This document shows, one piece after another, positions 1 through 4,758 of a DNA stretch of 6,250 nt. Within the stretch, counting starts at the first letter, position 1. Each line of letters starts with the position of its first letter. The notes under the pieces are model-generated. The model worked only from the letters and a program-made list of their open reading frames with translations, had not been told where the DNA came from and did no database searches. A program made the position numbers and the translations under genes. The stretch is from the NCBI GenBank assembly GCA_949744025.1, contig CATJWA010000285.1, positions 1-6,250 on the forward strand. Reading direction: 5' to 3'. Source of the DNA: an uncultured Eubacteriales bacterium (GTDB taxonomy: Bacteria; Bacillota; Clostridia; Oscillospirales; Oscillospiraceae).

Positions 1-49
1 CGGCCCAGGAGTGGAGCTTGAGGAAATCGGTTTTGAAAGCAGAAGACAT
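1..49 (-). CDS. N-terminal fragment of a divergent, unidentified protein (5' end only)
   Basis: Read on the minus strand, ATG at 49-47 opens a frame that stays open to the window edge and gives MSSAFKTDFLKLHSWA. An excellent ribosome binding site (CTGGGAGG on the minus strand, 63-56) lies 6 nt upstream of the ATG, and this is the main reason to call a gene from so short a piece. Sixteen residues are too few to assign a family, and I do not recognise it. It is divergent from the dehydrogenase at 419 and so probably forms a separate transcription unit. Confidence 0.7.
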   Translation of the reverse strand, partial: MSSAFKTDFLKLHSWA

Positions 50-95
50 GACAAACCTCCCAGTAGATGTGTTGTTCCCCCATCGGCCCGAGCGC

Positions 96-189
96 CTCCG
101 CGGCCCCGCGGAGCCTGCCCGGCGCACTGCCCGCGCCGCACATGACCGCCCATATCCGGCGCCGCAAACATATCCTTCTTTTATGTTTG
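96..189 (-). ncRNA. Candidate structured 5' leader (three stem-loops) of the leftward gene
   Basis: Three perfect inverted repeats lie in the predicted leader. They are 165-172/182-189 (CAAACATA with TATGTTTG, 9-nt loop), 120-125/133-138 (CGGCGC with GCGCCG, 7-nt loop), and 96-103/106-113 (CTCCGCGG with CCGCGGAG; the central pairs must open to give a tetraloop). No T-run follows the last stem in the minus direction, so a simple terminator is not supported. I do not recognise a known riboswitch consensus. It may be a cis-regulatory leader or simply GC-rich fold-back sequence. Confidence 0.35.
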
Positions 190-209
190 TCTAAATCTCC
201 TGTGGACGC

Positions 210-239
210 ATTATACTCAGCAAGGGAGTGTTTTATCCA
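210..239 (-). promoter_or_regulatory. Candidate promoter for the leftward gene
   Basis: On the minus strand there is a perfect -10 hexamer TATAAT (215-210). Upstream of it, at 18-bp spacing, is TGGATA (239-234), a 4/6 match to the -35 consensus. Transcription would begin near 203 and leave a leader of about 150 nt before the ATG at 49. The -10 is strong and the -35 only fair, so this is a sequence-pattern prediction. Confidence 0.45.
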
Positions 240-287
240 GCCGCTCTCTTGCAAAGGCAAAAAAATGTGTCTCTTACGCAATACTTC

Positions 288-311
288 GTCAAGATTTTGA
301 TTTAGCTTGAC
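288..311. promoter_or_regulatory. Dyad GTCAAG-N12-CTTGAC overlapping the -35 box
   Basis: GTCAAG (288-293) and CTTGAC (306-311) are exact reverse complements separated by 12 AT-rich bases. The right arm covers most of the -35 hexamer at 307-312, where a bound repressor would block polymerase. Two 6-mers at this spacing can arise by chance, and it does not resemble the PerR or Fur box patterns I know, so this is only a candidate operator. Confidence 0.3.
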
Positions 312-336
312 AAACTCCGGAACCGTGTAATACGAT
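307..336 (+). promoter_or_regulatory. Predicted sigma-A-type promoter of the redox operon
   Basis: There is a perfect -35 TTGACA (307-312), then an 18-bp spacer and TACGAT (331-336) as a 4/6 -10. The overlapping GATAAT at 334-339 matches the -10 better but would need a 21-bp spacer. AT-rich sequence just upstream (about 291-305) could act as an UP element. Transcription would start near 343 and leave a leader of about 75 nt before the dehydrogenase ATG. Confidence 0.5.
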
Positions 337-352
337 AATTTTAAAATTGCAG

Positions 353-399
353 ATGCGCTTTTTCTGCCACTGGAAATAGACGCGATTTAGGCAGCGCAT
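353..399 (+). promoter_or_regulatory. Interrupted stem-loop in the dehydrogenase leader
   Basis: ATGCG (353-357) pairs with CGCAT (395-399), and CTGCC (364-368) pairs with GGCAG (390-394). The two helices would stack around a 6-nt 5'-side bulge (358-363, C then T5) and close a loop of about 21 nt. The structure ends 6 nt before the Shine-Dalgarno AAAGGAG (406-412), so it could influence translation start. No known riboswitch class is recognised. Confidence 0.35.
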
Positions 400-418
400 G
401 AAATGAAAGGAGCTTTTT

Positions 419-1156
419 ATGTTAAAAAACAAAACAGCCGTAGTCACCGGCGGTACAAGGGGAATCGGACTTGCAATCGTAAAAAAATATCTGGAAAACG
501 GAGCCAATGTCGCCATAGCCGGTTCCCGCAAGGAATCTGTTGACAAGGCCCTGGCCCAGCTTACCGAGTACAGCGACCGCATTATGGGCATCTGGCCCGA
601 CCTTTGCTCTCCCGAGGCTGTGTCGGCGGCGTTTGAGTCTGTAAGAGCGCGCTTCGGCTCTCTGGACATTTTAGCTAACAACGCCGGCATTTCCTCGCGC
701 ACCAGTCTTTACGACTACACGCTTGAGGAGTTTTCCAACATCCTCGACCTCAACCTCAAGGCCGTGTTCGTCTGCTCTCAGGCCGCGGCAAGAATCATGA
801 AGGCGCAGGGCGGCGGAGTTATCATCAGCACCAGCTCAATGGTCGGCGAATACGGCCAGCCCTCCGGCTGCGGCTATCCCGCGACTAAATTCGCCGTAAA
901 CGGTATGACCAAGTCTCTTGCACGCGAGCTGGCCAGGGACAACATCCGCGTAAACGCCGTAGCACCCGGCGTGACAAAAACTGATATGCTCGCAGCCCTG
1001 CCGCAGGAGATGATTGACAGGGTCTCCGCCGGCATACCCCTCGGCCGTCCCGGCGAGCCGGCGGACATCGCCAACGCTTACCTGTATCTTGCCAGCGATA
1101 TGGCCTCCTATGTCACCGGTATCGTCCTGCGGGTGGATGGCGCGGCAATGACCTGA
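419..1156 (+). CDS. Short-chain dehydrogenase/reductase (SDR), FabG-like
   Basis: Classical SDR of 245 residues, the usual single-domain length, predicted to be a cytoplasmic NAD(P)H-dependent oxidoreductase of carbonyl/alcohol groups. Visible motifs are the Rossmann glycine motif TGGTRGIG (residues 10-17), SR at 36-37 after the second strand (a basic residue there usually favours NADP(H)), Asp61, NNAG (87-90), and a full catalytic tetrad Asn112, Ser140, Tyr153, Lys157 in YPATK. The C-terminus has the family's YVTG...VDG pattern. The start is fixed by AAAGGAG at 406-412, 6 nt upstream. It is followed after 18 nt by the flavin reductase-rubredoxin gene, whose ribosome binding site overlaps this stop codon, so the two are almost certainly co-transcribed. 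FabG-like sequences include both acyl-carrier-protein reductases and many unrelated SDRs. With no fatty-acid genes nearby, a redox-cluster role with unknown substrate is more likely than fatty acid synthesis. Confidence 0.93.
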   Translation: MLKNKTAVVTGGTRGIGLAIVKKYLENGANVAIAGSRKESVDKALAQLTEYSDRIMGIWPDLCSPEAVSAAFESVRARFGSLDILANNAGISSRTSLYDYTLEEFSNILDLNLKAVFVCSQAAARIMKAQGGGVIISTSSMVGEYGQPSGCGYPATKFAVNGMTKSLARELARDNIRVNAVAPGVTKTDMLAALPQEMIDRVSAGIPLGRPGEPADIANAYLYLASDMASYVTGIVLRVDGAAMT

Positions 1157-1174
1157 AAGGAGCCTCATTACAGC

Positions 1175-1792
1175 ATGGATAAAAAAGCTATGTACAAGCT
1201 CAGCTACGGACTGTTCGTTCTCACCTCCAAGCTGGACGGCAGGGATAACGGCTGTATAATAAATACCGCCGGACAGGTAGCCTCCGAGCCGAACAGAATA
1301 AGCATCTCCGTGATAAACTCCAACTACACGCGCGAGCTTGTTGAGAAAAGCGGCAGGTTCAATCTCTCGGTTATAAGCACCGGCGCGGATTTTGAGCTGT
1401 TCCGCCATTTCGGCTTTCAGTCCGGGTGCACGGTGGACAAGTTTGCCGGCTACTCCCCGTGCATGCGCAGCGCCAACGGGCTTTATTATGTAACAGCCGG
1501 CACCAACGCCTTTATCAGTGCCAGTGTAGAGCAGTCCCTAAACCTCGGCAGCCACACGCTGTTCATCGCATCTATTGACGATATGGAGGTCCTTTCATCC
1601 GCAGATTCGGCCACCTACGCCTACTATCAGTCTGAGATAAAGCCTAAGCCTGAAAAGCTCGCCGCAGCAGGAAAAACAGCTTGGCGCTGCTCCGTCTGCG
1701 GATATATTTATGAAGGCGAGGAGCTTCCACCCGATTTTGTATGCCCGCTTTGCAAGCATCCCGCCTCTGATTTTGTGAAAACTACCGTCTGA
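1175..1792 (+). CDS. hrb: Flavin reductase-rubredoxin fusion (high-molecular-weight rubredoxin type)
   Basis: Protein of 205 residues with two domains. Residues about 1-155 form a flavin reductase-like FMN-binding domain. Its opening YKLSYGLFVLTS, the INTAGQV segment (29-35), and the N-S-N-Y-T and GRFNLSVIS stretches look typical. Residues 168-200 form a compact rubredoxin domain with Cys172-x2-Cys175-Gly-Tyr and Cys190-Pro-x-Cys193 as iron ligands. The 14 residues between cysteine pairs are fewer than in free-standing rubredoxin and resemble rubrerythrin tails. In the Moorella Hrb family this architecture passes electrons from NAD(P)H through FMN to the rubredoxin iron and then to a flavodiiron protein (NO/O2 reduction). 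Here the adjacent partner is rubrerythrin, suggesting electron delivery for peroxide reduction; that pairing is inferred. AAAGGAG at 1156-1162 overlaps the preceding stop, with a rather long 12-nt spacing. Position 1175 is the only well-placed ATG that keeps the conserved start of the domain. Confidence 0.92.
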   Translation: MDKKAMYKLSYGLFVLTSKLDGRDNGCIINTAGQVASEPNRISISVINSNYTRELVEKSGRFNLSVISTGADFELFRHFGFQSGCTVDKFAGYSPCMRSANGLYYVTAGTNAFISASVEQSLNLGSHTLFIASIDDMEVLSSADSATYAYYQSEIKPKPEKLAAAGKTAWRCSVCGYIYEGEELPPDFVCPLCKHPASDFVKTTV

Positions 1793-1798
1793 TTCCCG

Positions 1799-1813
1799 CC
1801 GCGCGGCGCGCGG
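1799..1813 (+). promoter_or_regulatory. Short GC-only intercistronic hairpin before rubrerythrin
   Basis: CCGCGC (1799-1804) and GCGCGG (1808-1813) pair perfectly around a GGC loop, directly after the stop codon at 1792. The following ATAAAATTTGTTTGG is T-rich but not a clean T-run, so this may be a weak attenuator or an mRNA-processing/stability element separating rubrerythrin from the upstream genes. Confidence 0.35.
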
Positions 1814-1841
1814 ATAAAATTTGTTTGGAGGATAATTTAAA

Positions 1842-2381
1842 ATGGCTAACAAGTATTCAGGCACCCAGACCGAAAAGAATTTGCAGGCCGCTTTCTCCGG
1901 TGAGTCGGAGGCACGCAACAAGTACACTTACTTCGCGTCAAAGGCGAAGAAGGAGGGCTTCGAGCAGATTTCCGCCCTGTTCACAAAGACCGCCGACAAC
2001 GAGAAGGAGCACGCCGAGATGTGGTTCAAGGAGCTCGGCGGCATAGGCGACACCGCCGCCAACCTCGCCGCCGCGGCAGACGGAGAAAATTACGAGTGGA
2101 CCGATATGTATGACGGATTTGCCAAAACAGCCGACGCCGAGGGCTTCCCCGAGCTGGCCGCTAAATTCCGCATGGTCGGCGAAATTGAAAAGCACCACGA
2201 GGAGCGATACCGCGCCCTGCTGAAAAACGTCGAGACCGCCCAGGTCTTTGCAAAAAGCGAGGTGAAGGTCTGGGAGTGCCGCAACTGCGGACACATCATC
2301 GTCGGCACCGCCGCGCCTGAGCTCTGTCCCGTCTGCGCCCATCCTCAGGCGTATTTTGAGCTGCGGGCAGAGAATTACTGA
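1842..2381 (+). CDS. rbr: Rubrerythrin
   Basis: Cytoplasmic non-heme diiron peroxidase that reduces H2O2 to water with electrons from rubredoxin-type donors, part of oxygen tolerance in anaerobes. The 179 residues are close to the classic length of about 190. Residues 1-135 are the ferritin-like four-helix domain with the apparent full ligand set: Glu21 (in GESEA), Glu54-x2-His57, Glu82-x2-Glu85 before W-T-x-M-Y, and Glu116-x2-His119 followed by EERY. Residues 143-173 are the rubredoxin-like tail with Cys146-x2-Cys149-Gly-His and Cys162-Pro-x-Cys165 and the family's HPQAYFE ending. GGAGG at 1827-1831 lies 10 nt before the ATG. It sits 49 nt after the flavin reductase-rubredoxin gene, its plausible electron donor. 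No residue expected for activity is missing. Confidence 0.96.
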   Translation: MANKYSGTQTEKNLQAAFSGESEARNKYTYFASKAKKEGFEQISALFTKTADNEKEHAEMWFKELGGIGDTAANLAAAADGENYEWTDMYDGFAKTADAEGFPELAAKFRMVGEIEKHHEERYRALLKNVETAQVFAKSEVKVWECRNCGHIIVGTAAPELCPVCAHPQAYFELRAENY

Positions 2382-2488
2382 TATGCTTCAAAAGATAGGC
2401 CGCCGCTGGTTCGTACACGAGCCCTAAACTCCATGAGACTTTTCTATAAAGTAACAAAATACCAGAGTCTTTTGTCAACCTGACATAA

Positions 2489-2500
2489 GTATGTTCATAC
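2489..2500. promoter_or_regulatory. Operator-like inverted repeat upstream of the hydrolase promoter
   Basis: GTATG and CATAC form an exact inverted repeat around TT (2489-2500). Its last two bases overlap the left arm of the strong hairpin (2499-2530), and it ends about 14 bp before the proposed -35. The position fits an operator for an activator or repressor, but a palindrome this short could be chance. Confidence 0.25.
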
Positions 2501-2540
2501 CCGCTGAGAAGCAGTTGCCTTTCAGCGGGTGTTGTTTTAT
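2499..2540 (+). terminator. Probable intrinsic terminator of the redox operon
   Basis: ACCCGCTGA (2499-2507) pairs perfectly with TCAGCGGGT (2522-2530). The 9-bp, GC-rich stem encloses a 14-nt loop and is followed by GTTGTTTTAT. The T-tract is interrupted, so termination may be incomplete. It lies 118 nt after the rubrerythrin stop and is the strongest hairpin there. Its loop and tail also contain the proposed hydrolase promoter. Confidence 0.5.
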
Positions 2541-2543
2541 AAT
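2515..2543 (+). promoter_or_regulatory. Predicted promoter of the alpha/beta hydrolase
   Basis: There is a perfect -10 TATAAT (2538-2543) with TTGCCT (2515-2520, 4/6 to TTGACA) exactly 17 bp upstream. Transcription would start near 2550, about 35 nt before the hydrolase ATG. The -35 lies in the loop and the spacer covers the right arm of the hairpin at 2499-2530. Confidence 0.5.
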
Positions 2544-2584
2544 GAACTCATCGACAAACGGGAATTTGGGTGGTGGGAGCATAA

Positions 2585-3271
2585 ATGGATATCGCTTTAT
2601 ATTATCAGGAAAAAGGGAATAAAGAGCCTTTTATCCTTTTGCACGGCAACGGTCAGAATGGTTCCTATTTCAAGAATCAATTCGATTATTTCAGCAACAG
2701 ATACAGAATGATTGCTTTAGACACGCGGGGCCATGGCAGATCGCCAAGAGGTACAAAGCCTTTTACGATTGAGCAGTTTTCCTGTGACTTATACGATTTT
2801 ATGGAAGATCTGAAAATTTCAGAGGCAATTATTTTAGGATTTTCAGACGGAGCAAATATAGCAATGAAATTTGCCATAAAATATCCAAACAGGGTAAAGG
2901 CATTGATATTAAATGGTGGAAATTTGAATCCGAGAGGGGTAAAAATAACGACACAGCTGCCAATAGAAATAGGATACAAAACAGCAAGGCACTTTGCTTC
3001 AAAATCGCCTGAGGCAGAAAAGAATGCGGAAATGCTTGGATTAATGGTCAATGATCCGAATATTGAACGAAACGAATTGTCAAAAATAACAGCCCCTACG
3101 CTCGTGATTTGCGGCAGCAATGACATAATTCGTCCATCCCACACAAAAGAGATTGCAAAAAATATACCGAATGCGAAATTATCGATTATTAAAGGGAATC
3201 ACTTTATTGCAAATAAGAGACACATTACATTCAACAAAGAAGTAGAAGACTTTTTACAAACCATTCAGTAA
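2585..3271 (+). CDS. Alpha/beta hydrolase
   Basis: Alpha/beta-hydrolase fold enzyme of 228 residues with no signal peptide, so cytoplasmic. Visible features are the oxyanion-hole strand ILLHGNGQN (17-25), the DTRGHGRS turn (46-53), a nucleophile elbow GFSDG with Ser87, the acid Asp180 in GSNDIIRP, and the base His206 in KGNHF. The catalytic triad is therefore complete. The lid segment between about 113 and 165 is short. Substrate is unknown: small esterases, lactonases and C-C hydrolases share this pattern. GGGAG at 2575-2579, 5 nt before the ATG, supports the start. The gene is much more AT-rich than both neighbours and uses AT-ending codons (ATA, TTA, AAA, AGA), which suggests recent acquisition. 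It appears monocistronic, with its own promoter and a pair of dyads after it. Confidence 0.92.
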   Translation: MDIALYYQEKGNKEPFILLHGNGQNGSYFKNQFDYFSNRYRMIALDTRGHGRSPRGTKPFTIEQFSCDLYDFMEDLKISEAIILGFSDGANIAMKFAIKYPNRVKALILNGGNLNPRGVKITTQLPIEIGYKTARHFASKSPEAEKNAEMLGLMVNDPNIERNELSKITAPTLVICGSNDIIRPSHTKEIAKNIPNAKLSIIKGNHFIANKRHITFNKEVEDFLQTIQ

Positions 3272-3291
3272 ATCCCGGCTTATCGATCTCG

Positions 3292-3328
3292 CCCACTGAG
3301 ACACTTTCCCTTAAAGTGTCTCAGTGGG
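3292..3328. terminator. 16-bp perfect hairpin after the hydrolase
   Basis: CCCACTGAGACACTTT (3292-3307) pairs perfectly with AAAGTGTCTCAGTGGG (3313-3328) around CCCTT. It begins 21 nt after the hydrolase stop codon, the usual place for a terminator. The following bases (TTACACAGTATA) do not form a T-run, however, and neither does the other strand, so it may instead stabilise the mRNA 3' end or be a repeat element. Confidence 0.55.
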
Positions 3329-3342
3329 TTACACAGTATATA

Positions 3343-3379
3343 AAGTGCAAGACAAACCATTACAGTTTGTCTTGCACTT
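3343..3379. terminator. Second, 15-bp perfect hairpin in tandem
   Basis: AAGTGCAAGACAAAC (3343-3357) pairs perfectly with GTTTGTCTTGCACTT (3365-3379) around a 7-nt loop. It starts 15 nt after the previous dyad and is followed by AACTTCTTTATAAAG, which is T-rich but not a classical T-run. Tandem terminators are one reading. An inverted-repeat element or a folded RNA is another. Confidence 0.5.
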
Positions 3380-3464
3380 AACTTCTTTATAAAGTTTTCC
3401 CCTTCGTCTGCGGTATTTTTTATTTTCCCACTATCTTTTTCACCCATTTCCGCGTTATGCTAAA

Positions 3465-3478
3465 TGAAAGTACTTTCA
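3465..3478. promoter_or_regulatory. 14-bp perfect palindrome, candidate operator of the sigma operon
   Basis: TGAAAGTACTTTCA reads identically on both strands. It ends 7 nt before the GGGGAGGG Shine-Dalgarno (3486-3493) of the sigma gene. If TATGCT (3456-3461) is the -10, the palindrome covers the transcription start, a common repressor position. It would also place this element in the mRNA leader. The regulator is not identifiable from the window. Confidence 0.45.
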
Positions 3479-3499
3479 CGGCAGAGGGGAGGGCGGTCA

Positions 3500-4015
3500 A
3501 TGGACGAGGATTCAAGGCTCATACGGCAGATGCGAGCGGGCAGCGACGAGGCACTTGACGCCTTTGTACGCAAATACTACCCCGACATATACCGCTACTG
3601 CCTGCGCCGGCTCCCCTCCCCTGCCGACGCGGAGGATTTGACGCAGGAAACCTTCGAGCGCTTTTTCCGCGGCTTTGAGAGCTACCGCCACAGCGGAAAG
3701 GCGAAAAACTACCTCTACGTCATAGCCGGCAGCCTGTGCGCGGACTTCTATCGCCGCGGCGGGGGCGAGCAGGGCGCGGAACTGCCCGAGAACGCCGCCG
3801 CTCCCGAGGCCGACACCGACCGGCATCTTGATCTTGCCGCGGCGGTGGACGCCCTGCCGGAGGAGCTGCGCGAGGTGATTGTCCTGCACTATTTTCAGGA
3901 TTTGAAGCTGCGGGAAATCGCACATATCCTCGGCATCGGCCTGCCGCTGGTGAAATACCGCGTCTCCCAGGCAAAGCGGCGGCTAAAACTACTTTTACAG
4001 GAGGACGAGTCATGA
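3500..4015 (+). CDS. ECF-type sigma-70 family RNA polymerase sigma factor
   Basis: Two-domain extracytoplasmic-function-type sigma factor of 171 residues, directing RNA polymerase to a specific promoter set. Region 2 spans about residues 18-86, including the YYPDIYRYCLRRL helix, the DAEDLTQETFERFF segment (core-binding/-10 recognition) and the NYLY...ADFYRR helix. A 25-residue acidic, Ala-rich linker follows. Region 4 spans about 112-166, with LPEELREVIVLHYFQDL, then the helix-turn-helix LREIAHILGI...VKYRVSQAKRRL for -35 recognition. I chose ATG 3500 because GGGGAGGG (3486-3493) sits 6 nt before it; the in-frame ATG at 3464 has no ribosome binding site and would run through the palindrome. 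Its TGA overlaps the next gene's ATG (ATGA at 4012-4015), so expression is coupled to the membrane protein, as is usual for sigma/anti-sigma pairs. Confidence 0.93.
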   Translation: MDEDSRLIRQMRAGSDEALDAFVRKYYPDIYRYCLRRLPSPADAEDLTQETFERFFRGFESYRHSGKAKNYLYVIAGSLCADFYRRGGGEQGAELPENAAAPEADTDRHLDLAAAVDALPEELREVIVLHYFQDLKLREIAHILGIGLPLVKYRVSQAKRRLKLLLQEDES

Positions 4016-4758
4016 AAAGTCTTGAACGCAGACTTTATGAGGCGGGGCGCGCCGACGCGCCGCGGCCCGAGGCCGTCGAGCGTGCTGCGGAGGCGGCAAT
4101 ACGGGAATTTTACGCCTCACAGTCACGGCGCGAGATATCCTATTTCGATTTTCTTCTGACCCAGGCGCGCACCGTGCAAAAGCGCTGGTGGCTCATTCAG
4201 GCCGCGCTTTTAGCGGCGCTGTGGTGCCTGCTGTCCCTGCCCGGCAGCGCGCGGGATGTACGCACGCTCACCGGAGCTGTCGCTCCTCTGCTGGCCGTGG
4301 CGGCCCTGCCGGAGCTGTGGAAAAACGTCAGCAGCCGCTCCACCGAGGTGGAGAGCGCGTCCTATTTCGGCCTGCGCGGGATATACAGCGCGCGCCTGAC
4401 ACTTTTCGCCGTGGTGGACCTGTGCCTTTTGAGCGTCTTCTGCGCGCTGGCCCTCGGCTCCAGACGCATGGTGCTCGCCGCGCTTATCTATGAGCTGCTG
4501 CTGCCCTTCACGGTAAGCTGCTGCATCTGCTTCAGCCTGCTGTGCTCAAGCCGTCTGCGATCCGAAGCCCTGGCCGTGGCGCTGTGCATGGTCTACACCG
4601 CGCTGTGGTCCGGCGTCGTGATGCGACGTGAGCTGTATGAGCGCGTTTCCGCCGCCGTCTGGGCCGTACTGCTGCTCCTCGCCGCCGCCTGGCTGGGCTA
4701 CTGCCTCCGCCGACTTATTAAATCTTCCGAGAATTGGAGTGAACCTGTATGGAACTGA
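4012..4758 (+). CDS. Six-helix membrane protein, candidate anti-sigma factor/sensor
   Basis: Unrecognised protein of 248 residues. The first 58 or so residues are charged and hydrophilic, probably cytoplasmic. About six hydrophobic segments follow (roughly 60-76, 86-100, 128-148, 153-178, 186-204, 212-232). The loop between helices 2 and 3 (about 101-127) is polar with a notable SRSTEVESASYFGLRGIYSAR stretch. No HxxxCxxC zinc anti-sigma motif is present, and there is no ATPase or ABC-2 signature I can name. Its position directly after an ECF sigma gene with an ATGA overlap suggests that it binds and restrains the sigma factor through the N-terminal region. The overlap with the following ABC ATPase gene equally allows a transporter subunit. 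AGGAGG at 3999-4004 is 7 nt before the start. Function is inferred from context only. Confidence 0.85.
   Translation: MKSLERRLYEAGRADAPRPEAVERAAEAAIREFYASQSRREISYFDFLLTQARTVQKRWWLIQAALLAALWCLLSLPGSARDVRTLTGAVAPLLAVAALPELWKNVSSRSTEVESASYFGLRGIYSARLTLFAVVDLCLLSVFCALALGSRRMVLAALIYELLLPFTVSCCICFSLLCSSRLRSEALAVALCMVYTALWSGVVMRRELYERVSAAVWAVLLLLAAAWLGYCLRRLIKSSENWSEPVWN

Larger units (their letters stand above)
50..418. other. Divergent intergenic region holding two promoters and structured leaders
   Basis: This 369-bp stretch has no convincing gene. It holds the ribosome binding site, a structured leader and a candidate promoter for the minus-strand gene at the left edge. It also holds a TTGACA promoter, an overlapping dyad and a short structured leader for the plus-strand redox operon. 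Composition changes abruptly: about 80-165 is strongly GC-rich, while about 165-350 is AT-rich. The plus-strand frame open across 67-300 has no ribosome binding site, an unlikely composition and overlaps these signals, so it is not taken as a gene. Confidence 0.7.
2382..2584. other. Intergenic region between rubrerythrin and the hydrolase
   Basis: No gene is seen in these 203 bp. The first part contains a small imperfect hairpin (GGTTCG/CGAGCC, 2408-2423, one G-T pair) without a T-run. It also has a weak AT-rich stem (AGACT 2436-2440 with AGTCT 2466-2470) followed by TTTTGT. The second part carries a 12-bp palindrome, the strong hairpin and a TATAAT promoter, listed separately. GC content drops here from that of the redox operon to that of the hydrolase. 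Confidence 0.6.
2438..3395. repeat. Imperfect 15-bp direct repeat flanking the AT-rich hydrolase segment
   Basis: The 15 bases at 2438-2452 and at 3381-3395 agree at 13 positions (ACTT-T/C-T-C/T-TATAAAGT) in the same orientation. They bracket the promoter, the hydrolase and both long dyads, roughly 960 bp in all. This could be a footprint of insertion. The repeat is AT-rich, and TATAAAGT also occurs at 3339-3346, so chance is not excluded. No transposase or integrase lies inside. Confidence 0.3.
3272..3499. other. Intergenic region between the hydrolase and the sigma factor
   Basis: No gene is supported in these 228 bp. They contain two long perfect inverted repeats (3292-3328 and 3343-3379), a smaller AACTT/AAGTT dyad (3380-3396), a pyrimidine-rich AT stretch, and then a palindrome and a Shine-Dalgarno sequence for the sigma gene. 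I found no strong sigma-A promoter. The best -10 is TATGCT (3456-3461, 4/6), without a convincing -35. Confidence 0.6.

Noticed and set aside
67..300. Plus-strand 77-codon frame in the divergent intergenic region
   Set aside because: It has no Shine-Dalgarno before its ATG, lies over hairpins and both promoters, and its Cys/Pro/Ser/Arg-rich product resembles no protein.
836..1408. Minus-strand 190-codon frame
   Set aside because: It is antisense to the dehydrogenase and flavin reductase genes, whose motifs are complete; long antisense frames are expected in GC-rich coding DNA.
1773..1820. Separate rubrerythrin promoter (TAAAAT at 1815-1820 as -10)
   Set aside because: No acceptable -35 lies 16-18 bp upstream; transcription with the preceding genes is simpler.
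1938..2342. Minus-strand frame opposite rubrerythrin
   Set aside because: It is fully antisense to a clearly assigned gene and shows no domain motif.
3292..3379. Possible CRISPR repeats
   Set aside because: The two dyads differ in sequence and are not separated by regular spacers, so there is no array.
3464..3499. Twelve-residue N-terminal extension of the sigma factor from ATG 3464
   Set aside because: There is no ribosome binding site before 3464, the segment contains the perfect palindrome, and GGGGAGGG points to ATG 3500.
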